64,000 nt of DNA from Chlorokybus atmophyticus (lineage: Eukaryota; Streptophyta; Chlorokybophyceae; Chlorokybales; Chlorokybaceae): NCBI GenBank assembly GCA_009103225.1, contig RHPI01001559.1:147744-211743 (forward strand), read 5' to 3'. How positions within the stretch are numbered: position 1 is the stretch's first letter; each line of letters opens with the position of its first letter. The notes beneath the pieces were generated by a model. It ran no database searches. It saw only the letters and a list, made by a program, of their open reading frames with translations, and had not been told where the DNA came from. A program made the translations under genes and the position numbers. Positions 29,801-41,237 of the stretch are shown here, piece after piece.

Positions 29801-32787
29801 ACAACACTCTTATACGGTCTTTGTAGGGAAAAGCTTCACATTTTATGTGAAGTAAAAAAACATTTGTACCGTAGAAGTCTAAACTTGTCAAAGGGTTTCA
29901 ATCGCCTTTTTATTGGTCTTGTATCTTTGATAAACGTATGATGAACATATAGGGTCAAATGGGACGTATAACGCGTAATAATCACACGCGTACACCACGT
30001 ATGCTACGTACGCTGCGTACATTGATCATGAGCTTGAGTGCAAAGCCCTTCACCCAACTTAATCTTGCAATGTAAATTATCATTTAACAAATACTTGTTA
30101 ACTGATCCTTAATTGCCGACACTAATTGTCACAGGTAATTGATTGCAATGGACACTGTTTAATTATCTCCATCTTTAAACAAAATCAACACAGATTGCAA
30201 GTTGTCAAAATCCATCGTGTGCACATATTGCTCTCAATTACACTTGGATGACGCAAGTAACCATAATAGTACAACGCTATCTTTATAATAAAACTTGTAA
30301 CGTGATGAAGATGAACAAGTAAGCTTTCAACTCGATGATTTAAGGCAAGCCGTGTGAAGTGAACTCACTGTTGCATTTGTTGATCAATCGTGTAATGCAC
30401 AACTAAGATGCAGTCATAGTGCCACAAGTTGAGAATAGCGGTGTCAATGCTTTATGATAATTGAATGTTACATTGAGTTCATGACCAGATTTATGTCACA
30501 AGTGACTTAGATTGGAATCTGGATCAGAATGTGCATAATGTGAGTGCCTTTAGCTTACAAGTTCATTAGCAGCTTGAGTCCAACCAAGGCATACATGTCA
30601 TCATATTTTGTGCACGAGTTATGAATATACGCACGCAGTGCGTGTCATGCACCCTCCGCCGTTAACACACGAAAAGCCCTTAATTCATTCGCAAAATATG
30701 ATGCCACAACATAACATCTTCCATGCGTGCTTGTCCAATGCCTTGCAAGGATATTTTAAGATCTATTTGTATTGATTAATATACAAAACTTAAGCACTTT
30801 GTGTAAGTTGTTTACGTTAAAGACGATCATATTAAAATCCACCGACTTGGAGCACATGAAATAAGATACAATATGTACATATGCATACTGCAATGATTAC
30901 ATGCAATGCAATCTTCGCGGTATTGCTCATGGTAATATTGGTAGTATATTCTCAAGTAAACAAAGAAACAAATACACGCTCCTTTCGGGGATTGCCGCGT
31001 TGCCGATACCGAGGGTACTGCACAACCGCATTGGCATTGGCAGGGCACCACTAAGTCTAATGTAAGAGTCAACAGAATTTTGATTGCACCGACGGATGAC
31101 TTTAACGAATTTTTTTATGGTCATGTCGTTGTTCGGACACACACGCAGCACCTCCATTTCATTGTAATTGCCCCGGATGTGACTTTTTAGAAACAAACAC
31201 AACGATTGATAGGCAAACAGTCATTGTAGTAATCCATTGCAACCGCACCATAATTGTTGTGATATGTTCAAAACATAGAGACCAGTATTGTGTATTAATG
31301 CGCTACGGAGTATTTGTTTCTTCAGGTATATATGTGTTGAGGACATAGGTCAAGGATAAAAACAATGTTTAAACTCATACTGCATTCGTTGGGTTGGTTA
31401 AACTTTTTGTATTGTGACACCGTAATCGAACAATAAGCACTTGCTACATATTTATGGAATGGCGATGAAGGGTTCTTTCTGGAACGGGCTAGATGCCAAG
31501 TTCATTGAGCACAGTTCCCACTTGATCACGACATAAATTCGATAAATTATTGAATGGCGAGCATGTGATTGTCCATTATGGATGATCAAGCAGCTGCTGG
31601 ATTGTTTAGTTAATGCATATACACTCTTATTGGATAAGTAGAAAGAAGAGTAGAAAGAAGAGTTGGATAGTTTATGGCAGGAAGTTGCAACCTGCAAAAT
31701 TGGCAAGACATGAAGCTTACAATCATGCAATGCATGATGACTTTGGCAGGTAGTTGTATCTCTTGACCACGTCTTGCTCAAGTTAACGCCCTTCAAACTT
31801 ACATACACTATTGTACAAACAATGCAGCTTATGAGTGCTCCTGCCTTGTATATGGGCTTTCCAGTAGTTCTGATGCAGCAGCAAGCACACTCACAAACAA
31901 ACTCAACACTCACAACACAAGTCAACACAAGCCACCACACATGCACTCTGAATTACCAATGGGTAGGGGCAGAAACTAGCCACATGCTCTGTCTAAGTGC
32001 ATGCAAGGAGGTGGGATGGAAGCGGGCAAGGGGCAAGTAGACAGCAGTATGGGCAACCGTACCTGAGGGCCAAGCGCCATATGTTAGACCAGGAGTCCGA
32101 AGCAGCACCACAAGCAGGACAGCATCAGCATGAGCAGCAGCAAGGGTGAAGGGCAAAGGGCGTGGGATGCTGTGCAGTGCTGTGCTTGTTATATGCAGTC
32201 AACATGCTCATGCATAGGGTATGAGTAATGCATGCTCACACCTACCATTTCATCATGTTTGCTACAGTGCTACGTAGCTACACCAATGTCTTTCCACACT
32301 AGTTTCAACACGGGGTGGTTGTGTTAGTAGCATCAGTGGTGAAGATGGAATAGGTTAATCCGGTGGTAAACTATTGAGCAACAAGAGCTGCCTGCATGTT
32401 GTATGTTGCCTTCACTTGCATGTTGTGCATGAGCATACATACGCCACATTGTATGTACTCTGCTGGTCATGCAAGCATGCAGCAAAAAGTACCATTACCT
32501 GCAGCGGTTGCTTTGCAATCAACTCAAAACAAACCATGGCTCTATGTACACATGTGTATGGTGTGTGTTTTATTATCCCTTACGTTCCATACTGTCACAT
32601 CAATGCACGCTAACACGATACGCCCCCATCCACGGCCCCTCCCCCCTCGTCTCACGCGCACAAGGATTTTAAGGACCACACAACCAGTTTGCACCACCAC
32701 CCACACATGCGTTATTGCAGCAAGCACAGCACGCAATTGTGGCACTGCTCAATGAATCAATGCGACCTATACAAGTGTCACTAGCAC
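26831..32787. other. 6-kb gene-poor interval
   Basis: No gene is supported. Long AT-rich stretches lie at about 28000-28500 and 29900-31500. The only mildly protein-like frame is a minus-strand ORF at 27188-27490, whose C-terminal 55 residues (KESAWASPTTLMSKNREVLR and onward) look compositionally coding, but it has no supported partner exon. Small palindromic GC-rich motifs occur near 29410-29500. Confidence 0.45.
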
Positions 32788-35700
32788 TCAAAGTTTTGGG
32801 ACCCCATTCTCATTGCTTGTGACATCTGCCTTGCCATGCATTTCCATCCAGCGACACATCTCCCAAAGCTGGTGCATGATAGACTCACGGGCACGGTACC
32901 CTAACACATGTACAAAGTACGTCAGCAACTGCAAACATACTGCCATCACAGCCACAATGCTTACCGTGGCTCTCATGTGGCAACAACACCAGGCGTGTCA
33001 CTGCGCTGTGACCCTTCAATGCAGCAAAAAAGCGCTCAGACTGCATTGGGAACGTCCCTCTGATGAAAACCAGGACAAGTCGTGTGAGCACATGTGTCGC
33101 ACGTGCGGTAATTCAAAGGCAAGCGCAGCTGTTGGCACAACGTACGTGTTGTTGTCGTCTTCACCATGCATGAGCAGCAGTGGCTTTGTGATCTTGTCGG
33201 CTTTCATAAATGGGCTCATGTTAATGTACGTGTCTGTGGCTTGCCAGAGAGTCCTGTCTTCAGACTGCCATGGCAGCCCATCATCAACATGCTGTTAAAT
33301 CATAGCGCAGCTACGAACAGCTAAGGTGAAGCGAACAAACTCATGTGTACCTGGAACCCGAAAGGTGTCAATGTACGATTATAGGCACCGCTGCATGCCA
33401 CACCGCAGCAGAAAAGCTCAGGAGCATGCGCGAGCAGGTTTGCTGTCATGAAGGCACCGTACGAATGGCCTGCCACCGTGATCTGGCCAGGATGCGCAAC
33501 CTGCAACAAGATCGCGTCCCACTCCAGTGCATTTGAAAATTGTCGCCATGACCATGGTACAAGTGCAAATGCTGCTCACCCCTCTACGGATGACCTCATC
33601 CACAGCAGCCTTGGCGCTGGCAGTCAACTGCTCGACATACCTGCAGCCATGCATGCAAATTACATCTGAATGCCAGTGCAAAAGAAGCCAGCTGCTTACG
33701 TTTCGTTGGGTTCCTGATCGCCTTCGCCAATGATTGGCATGGTAGGTCCATCAAGGATGCAGTACCTGTCCAACAAAGTACAGCAGGTTCATAGCGATAC
33801 ACGGCATACAGAGCACAACTGTTAGCACAGAATTGGACAATGCGATGTTGATACACACTCACCCTCTGGCAAGCCAAAGAAGTGGCGAGCTTGGTCCGAT
33901 GCTAGAGAATTCATTCGGTGACGACCGGTTCTGGCCAGCGGCTTCCTTATTCTTGAACTCCCTGCATCAACATGGTAACAGCATGAGAACATGCTGCGCA
34001 ATTTGTCTTTAACTTGATCCTACAGACCTGGGATAAGCCCAGAGAAGAGTGCGCAGGGGCCCATCGCGCTTTGGTTCGTAACCTAGCCACGTGAAGGGTG
34101 TCAATGGTTATTTGCATCTGTGCGTAACAAGTACATATTCCTGGTAGTCATAGCTAATCCTGAGCCAATCAGCAAAACGACCTACCAATCAGGCAACAAT
34201 GTGTCTCCTACTGCTCACCTGGTGGCAGGTACAAGTTCGCAGTAAGCTGGCATCCATCCTCGCGCTCATACCGGACAACCTCTTTCTGCAAGCCTTTGAG
34301 CTGCAAGGGCGTGTTATCATCATGCATATTCAGGTTTCGCAACAACATGCCTGGCAAGGCAAACATGTTGCAGAAGCCTTCAATGACAGCCAGCGCCACT
34401 TGATATGTACCTGAGGGTGCGGGTGAGGGAAGTCTGTAATCTGGCGGAAAGTTGCATTGGTGGCGATGTCGTTGCAAGTGTAGTACTGAGCAGGGTCCTT
34501 CTGCGACTGTTTGCAAACCTGAGACACACAAGACAGGTGTGACCACAAGAGCCAGCAGTGCCGAGAGTATTGAGGCCTGTCAATGTTGCAGAGTACCAGC
34601 AGCGGGAGGTTGTCAAGAGTCAGCTTCTGTGTATCCGTGCACACGGTGGAAGCAACAAACTCCAGGAACTCCCCATCAGGCGGGCCACTTTGCCATATGC
34701 GTTGCGTTTGCCTCGACTCCCTGAGTTCAATACAATGGGCTAAGTGCCACAGCTGCACGAACACGATTTGAAAAGACACCAAGAACGGCAGCCAGTCAAT
34801 TGTGCGAGCTAAGTAGCACATGTGACCGTACAAATGTTGCTCTGGCATTGCACATAACGAGTGCATCATGAGAGTTGCAACTACTTACAAGTCCAGCACG
34901 TCCAGGAAGGGCCTGTTGCCTTTGGGGGTGGCGCCAGTGCCGCTGTACAGCAGCTGGCGATTACCCGTGTCGGGGGAATCGAGCATGGCTAAGATGTCAG
35001 CACCATATTCATTTCGCCGCGTTAAGGGGCCGCCAGGATCAGTATACACGTCCTCATACATCCTTGTGGTGTCGCAAAAGACTCGTTGGTCACACCATCA
35101 CAAGCCACAAGCGCATGTTTTAAGAAGGGTTTATGTCAACACACCTATCGTATAGCACACGGGGCTCTTGCTGCATATTTCCGGGCGCAATGGTCTGTTG
35201 CACATAACCCAAAATGACTTGGCAAGGCAGGAGTGATGTGGGCAGATGCATTCGCAATTACCGCAAGCACATACCCACGATACTGATTTCCTTGTCTTGT
35301 ACCATGTCTCATACACAATGGCTAGGTCGTCATCTCCCCAGACAATGCCGCTGAGCAAGTTCAAACAAGTTAAATCACGGTACATTTGCTTGCACTCCAG
35401 CAGCAACCACAGTGTGTTTGACACATACTTATAGCGCAGAGTCAGCTTCGCAAGCTCTGTTGGCTTCTCTTCTGCTCCCTTGCCTACGGACTGCACATAA
35501 ACAATATCGCGGGGTGATACTTCCACTTTGGCATCTCCACCATCCTGCGTCTCAACCCTGCAAGCAGTCAGTGTGGTGTCGTTTTACACAGCTGAACCAC
35601 TGCTGTCTCACGCATCAACCTACCAATAGATGGTTGATGGCTTGTCCGGTCGCCAGTATATGCTGCGGGGGCCAGCGCGCACACTGTCCCACGCAATCGG

Positions 35701-38132
35701 AATATCTTCAGCCAGCGGCAGGTTCGCCAGCTCGCGCACAACGCGACCCGACTTTGCATCCCACACTTCCACTTTCTTGGGAAAGCGCGCACTCTGCAGC
35801 AAGCCAGGTCATGCATGAGCTGTTATGTGTGATGGTTGAACATGAACCGACAGACACTAATTCTTCTTACAATACTGCATGACAAGTGGCAGTGCTATCT
35901 AGGAAAAGATAGCCAACTTGACTGTCAGTAACCACAACACCCATCAAACATATGCCTTTGTCATTGCGCAACCTCTCACCGGGACTAGGAAAGAGTATGG
36001 ACGACATTTCGTTTCGACAATCATGAATTGGCCGTCTGGTGAAGGATCAGCTCGAGTGTACATCTGTGGTTCCCCTAGTCGACAGCTTATTCAGAGTGCA
36101 TGTGGAGTGCAAAAAATACACACGCGCATGCATGCATGACTGCACAAGCGGATGTTCATGAGCCCGTGCACGCAGGAGCAGATGTGCAGTCAATTGTTCC
36201 AGTGTGCACATTACTGCCCGGCTTAGAGAGCGCAGAACAAATCTAGCACACGGTGTCGCGCACACAACCGGTCAGCAACCCAGCTCACCAATGGGCGTGG
36301 CAGTGCCATCGATGTTTGCCAAAACCAGCTGCGATGTGCCATAATAGTCGAATAGTCGCTCGTCGTGCACATCTTTTAGCAAATCCGGGTATGTTCTTGC
36401 CTGCACTGCCTTGCCTCCAGAATGATCCTTGGATACAGAATACATGTCAGCTACATTCATTCCAACCAGTGCATGTTTTTAAGTATGTGCGTATGAGGTT
36501 GAAATTCTAACCTCATACGCACATAACCATGCTTTGTTGCAGTGTAAGTACTGGCAATTGTGCTGTGTGGCATCAATTCACCTGAATGTTTGGGCCAACT
36601 GGAGCCAAAGGTCGCGTTGGAGCCTGTCCACGGCCTGCCGGGATTGTATACACAACCAGGGTTTCCGAATCCACCCAGTCAAAACTGTTTGTTATTCAGA
36701 AGTTAGTCAAACTCATTGGCACAGAGCACAAGCATGTGACTGGTGTCAACCAGACTCTACCTGCCAAAAACATTGTTTAGCTGGAACTGGGGTGATGTCA
36801 TGAGTGGTTTTGTTGTACACGTCGCAACGTTGGCTACCCAGAGAGAGAGGGGTTCGCGCTTGCCTCGAGCCTGCAATTGACGAGGCACACCTTAGCACAT
36901 GAGAGTGAACCTAATGGTAACGGCAGCACAAAGCAAAACGGACAATTACTTGCTCTTCTTCATCGCTTGCTCTCACGGAAAATGCAATATGCTTGCCATC
37001 TGGGGACCTGTATGCTGTTACTAAGCTTGCGGGTAATGGCAACATTACCTTGATTTAGCAAGCAATTGTTCAGAGCCAAGAAACACTCACCATGAGACAT
37101 AATTCAGCTTGGCACCGGCTGGCAAACCAACCAATGGTCGTTCATTAGTAGGAAAACCCTGGCTTCCTAAGTCTGCCACTGTTATCTTTGTGTACGACGT
37201 CCTGTCCATGAGCATTAAGATTAAAACTGATACTAACCCACCAGATTCGACCCATGTCATAATGCATGCTTACATGCGGCTGCGAGAGTTGGAGTCTGGG
37301 TCTATTCGCAGGCCAGCAAGGCGCAGTTCCGGGCGTGCGAGTTCGGCAATGGATGGCAGTGACGGGCGATGCAAGTAAATGAGGACATTGCGCTGAGGGG
37401 ATATAGACACATTGGGCGACGGCTCGGCATCCACTATGGCAGCTATCTCAGCCGGCGGCATCTGATATGTAGATTCTGGTGGTGCATCTTGCTCTGCATG
37501 AAGCCAAGAGGAGGGAAGTAAGCTGCACGGACATCGATTTGGACACAGCAAGAGCTGCGAATGCTGCTGATGTGAAGTACTTCAGCGACAAGTAAGTCCC
37601 TGCTGTCAGCATGCACTCGGTCGTGTGTTCATACATGCACACAAACAACTACAGTACAGCTGGGGCCATACTGTGCGTACTGTACAGCTGGTCAATGTGC
37701 ATCATAGCTAAGGTTAGGAAGACTTGCGCGATGTACTTCCGCACATCAACATGCACACGAAGACAGCATGGCCTATGCGTGTAGAACTATCTTCCAATCT
37801 AGATCGACAAGAGATTCCACGACTAGCAGCACTAGCTTACCAGAAGCTGGAGGCTTCTGAGTGGGTGTGGCGACAGTCGCCATGGTGTGGACAGTCCGCT
37901 GGGGCGGCAGCCAGGGAGCGGCCGCGGTGACGGTGCGATGCTTGATGAACACAATGCCCTTGGACCTTGTTCTCACACCCGGGGAGAAATACGAAACCCT
38001 AGCTGGCAGCTTCCTGTAGCTGCTGTGCACCGCTGGCCCAGCAACAGCGGCTGCAGCACTGCAGGAGAAGGCGCCCAACCGGACCGAGCAGCGAGCCAGA
38101 GCCAGCGCAGTAGCTGGCATGGGCCGGCTCAT
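32788..38132 (-). CDS. CGEP: Chloroplast glutamyl endopeptidase (S9D prolyl-oligopeptidase family)
   Basis: Plastid serine peptidase of the plant CGEP type, acting in stromal proteolysis. Twenty-four phased exons give 932 residues. Exon starts (minus): 38132, 37493, 37201, 37007, 36870, 36684, 36427, 36074, 35793, 35557, 35350, 35194, 35062, 34720, 34518, 34300, 34082, 33961, 33765, 33640, 33500, 33264, 33059, 32900. The first 80-95 residues are Ala/Ser/Arg-rich, a chloroplast transit peptide. A beta-propeller follows, with plant-like stretches such as GLRIDPDSNSRSRM and VETQDGGDAKVEVSPRDIVY. The C-terminal alpha/beta-hydrolase has nucleophile Ser787 in GHSYGAF, Asp861 in HGEDDNN and His895 in PHESHGYRARESIMH, so the triad is complete. 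Length is near that of the Arabidopsis protein. An alternative ATG lies 12 nt downstream, at 38120. It is divergently arranged with the DUF1764 gene, 302 bp away. Confidence 0.94.
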
Positions 38133-38434
38133 AGTAGTAGCACCAATGAGCTCCTCCCCTGCGCCAAGCACATGCACACCCCTGCCGCCGTCGCCGCAAG
38201 CGACACCCGCAACAATGCACGCGCAGCCACGTCGGATGGAAAGGATGAAGCCTGAACCTGCATGCCAACAAACTGGCACGAAAACTGCAACCGACATTTT
38301 CTGTCTGATTAGGAGAAAACAATGACATTTTCCTACCGATTTTCTCAAGACAACTCTGCAATGCGCTGAATTGACGCGTTTGACCTGAAACAGGGCGGAA
38401 CACTAATCCTCGGGAAGTTATCGAGGGTGCAGTG
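38133..38434. promoter_or_regulatory. Shared 302-bp divergent promoter region
   Basis: Separates the start codons of CGEP (-) and the DUF1764 gene (+), so it must hold both 5' UTRs and both core promoters unless transcripts overlap. No TATA box is evident. The minus-strand frame stays open well upstream of the chosen CGEP ATG, so a longer CGEP N-terminus cannot be excluded. Confidence 0.5.
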
Positions 38435-39469
38435 ATGGTGGTGAAGAAGGCGGCGGCGGCGGAAGGAAAGGAGGTGGAGGTGGAGATGGAGGGGGCCATG
38501 GAAGCACAGGTGGGGCTGCATGGCAAGCAGAAGCGAAAGAGGAAGGCGCAGAAGCAGAAGCTGAAGCAGCAGCAGCAGCAGAAGGACGCAGCAGGGGCGA
38601 AGGAGAGCGCTGAGCCGGTGGAGGGAGCTGAGGCCTTGGCTGGGACTCCACAAACAGAGGCGGCCGTACTGCTGAACGGTGGGGGGTAACATGTATTGCA
38701 ATGTGCTGCTGGCTGAATAGTTCTCTGTTGAAGAAACTCTGTCGAAGAGGAACATGTGTATATGTTGCACTGTGTGTGTAACGCCACTGTCATAGGCTCA
38801 GAGGTTCTACTTGGCTGCTCTGTGCATGCTGACTTCATACACTCTGCTTATGCAATACGACTGACAGAGCGGACAGCTGGTAAGGACGCGAAGCCTGCGA
38901 GCGAAATAGACAGCATATTCACTTCAGCAAAACAGAAGCGCAAGCAACAGCAGCAGGTGCAACAGCACGAAGCAGAGAAGGCCAAGGCACGTGAAAGTAG
39001 TGAGGTATGTGTATTTTGCACATGCTTGTGTCACCGATATTGGCAAAAGTCGATTGCGACTTGAGCTATTGCATGTTACCAGGAAAAGGCTGGCAGCAAG
39101 AAGCGCAGAAAAGGGGAGGCCAAACGAGAACCGGATCAACCTGCCAGCACCGGTGCGTGTTTGTTCGCTCTAATGGGGATGTAACTAATTGTAACTAACT
39201 TAACTTATCGCAAGCATGGCCTAATGTTTGTGCATAGCATGGATACAAACACCAATGCAGAGTGCGTGGTGCAAAGCACCTGCTCGTAGTTTATTGATCA
39301 AGCCTTCATTGACCCGTTTGGTTGTTCTCTTAATGTTGGCGTGTTCACAGTGCGGAGGAGAAAGACCAACGACGGGTATGCGATATACTCTACAGACGAG
39401 CTGAAGTGGGGCAGGAAGGAGGCTGGCGGCAGCTCCCTGTGCCCCTTCGATTGCGATTGCTGCTTTTGA
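38435..39469 (+). CDS. DUF1764 protein
   Basis: Four phased exons: 38435-38678, 38877-39004, 39083-39152, 39351-39469, 186 residues. The N-terminus is a charged, low-complexity Lys/Gln region (KQKRKRKAQKQKLK...). The conserved family core follows: EIDSIFTSAKQKRK, then a basic stretch, then TNDGYAIYSTDELKWGRKEA and the diagnostic C-terminus LCPFDCDCCF followed by stop. This matches the eukaryotic DUF1764 family, whose function is not known to me; the basic composition suggests nuclear or nucleolar location (inference). The exon 1 donor was placed at 38679 (GTGGGG) because it is the one that keeps frame; the GT at 38686 would not. Confidence 0.82.
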
Positions 39470-41237
39470 ACTAGCATTTGGCGTGTTGTGTGCACTGTGC
39501 CCATGTTGTTGCAGGGCGTGCATGTATGCTGTGGTGGGTATTTATGGTGGTATATAGTACTGATATCCGGAGTGCATGTGCACTGTGCTGGCGTGTTGCC
39601 CAGCGTGCAAGTGCACTGTGCTGGTACAGCACTGCTGGATGAGCCCGAGGAAGCATGTTGTGGGATGGGTTGGTGTGCACTGTATCAGCGTGCTTTCCAG
39701 TGTAGAAAATATGCAATGCTGTGCATGTGACTCACCATTGCACGGCCTATGTGACATACACAAGCACCAGCACAATCAACATGGCAACACCCCACAACAT
39801 CTTTATCACCACCGGGCTACCTATACAAACCTAGCTACCTAGCTGCCTATCTTCACTACAGCCCGTACCCCGTTAGCTCTGCATGCAGGCAGACTTAATT
39901 ACCTGTCACACCGCCAGCAGTATCAGCCTTGCACCCACGGATGCCCACAATCACCACGACCAGCAGACCCAACTCCCCCCGCCACCGCTCTCCCACACCG
40001 CCGCCACCACCAGTACTGCTGCTGCGGCTGCCGGCTGCATGCTTAGGGTTTCGTCAGTCGTACCACTCACACGCACGGTGGCATGCACGGCTGATACTCC
40101 CTGAGTGGATGCGCTCATGTGTGTCTGACTGGTAGTGGTCACGTGCACTTCACCTAGATGACAGTGTGCAAATGCATTTACTGGCTGCCTCAGGGATGTG
40201 CATATTGTATAGTCCGGCGTGCAGATGCATGTGCCGGCATTGGTTCAGTGACTGAGTACACCATTGCTGCACAGCCTGTTTGCTGTTGCGTGTGTTAATG
40301 TGTGTGGCGAGCGGGTGCACTGTGCCATACGTTAAGCGTCGTGTTGGGGGGTCCCGTCAGTCAGTTGCACTGACGGGATTGTGTTTGGGGGGACGACCAG
40401 TCTTACCGACGGTCAGCCCTACCGGCGGCGACGTGGCCGCCGGTACCCGTGGGCAAGACGTCGTGCTCGTCATCCTGCCTGTTTGAATGGTTTCAGTACC
40501 ACCTACCCTTGTTTTGCCTGCAACTTGTCATCGCTTTTTCCAGTATCACCACATTATTGAAGCGCTATGTCCATCGAGTCAGGGGGGAAGGGGTGCCGAT
40601 CTCCGTTCAAATGAGTACGTTAGGGCTAATGCTGTCATCATTAAACTCCAATTTCAAAGCATAGCCTAGTCCATCATATCAGGCGGAAGTATTGTGTTTC
40701 TAAGAGTGAAAGACTGAACATCAGCAGTGCCGACACCTGATGGCCTCGATTGCGCTTCACTGGCGTTGAGGGGAGAGGGGTTCCAATTGTTGTGTTGTCT
40801 ACACCAGTTGTCGGCCTTGCAGATCCAATGCTGCACCTATAACAACAAACCGGCTTTGCGAACAAGTTTCAGTGGTGGATTTCTGCCTGACCGCATCCGA
40901 TGTGTATAGGATATGTGAAGTGCTGTTCGTGCTAAAAGTCACATTTATGACTATACTGCGCGCAGCATTGCGCCATGCAATGTCCACACGACACAGTCCT
41001 TGACCTGACACTTGTTGAAACAAGTAATTGCAATTGCCGTAATGTGCATGATTCTTTGCAAACATCATGCTGCCAATGTCACAGCTGCACACTGATGCCA
41101 GTGGTCCCATCATCTCAGAATCAGTGCGACCCTGGCATGTTGTCTAATGCAAATGGGCAATCTACCGACGAAACTTCAATAATGTTGACTGTCCTGGCAT
41201 CATAACCAAGGCAGGTCATGGCAGTCTATGTATGCAG
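39470..41237. other. Intergenic interval with short repeats
   Basis: No gene is supported. GTGCACTGTGCTGG-type short repeats occur at about 39490-39720, and two GC-rich hairpins lie at 40353-40445. Confidence 0.45.
40353..40445. repeat. Two adjacent GC-rich hairpins
   Basis: CCCGTCAGT/ACTGACGGG at 40353-40377 has a 7-nt loop. TACCGGCGGC/GCCGCCGGTA at 40420-40445 has a 6-nt loop. Both stems are perfect. Confidence 0.7.
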
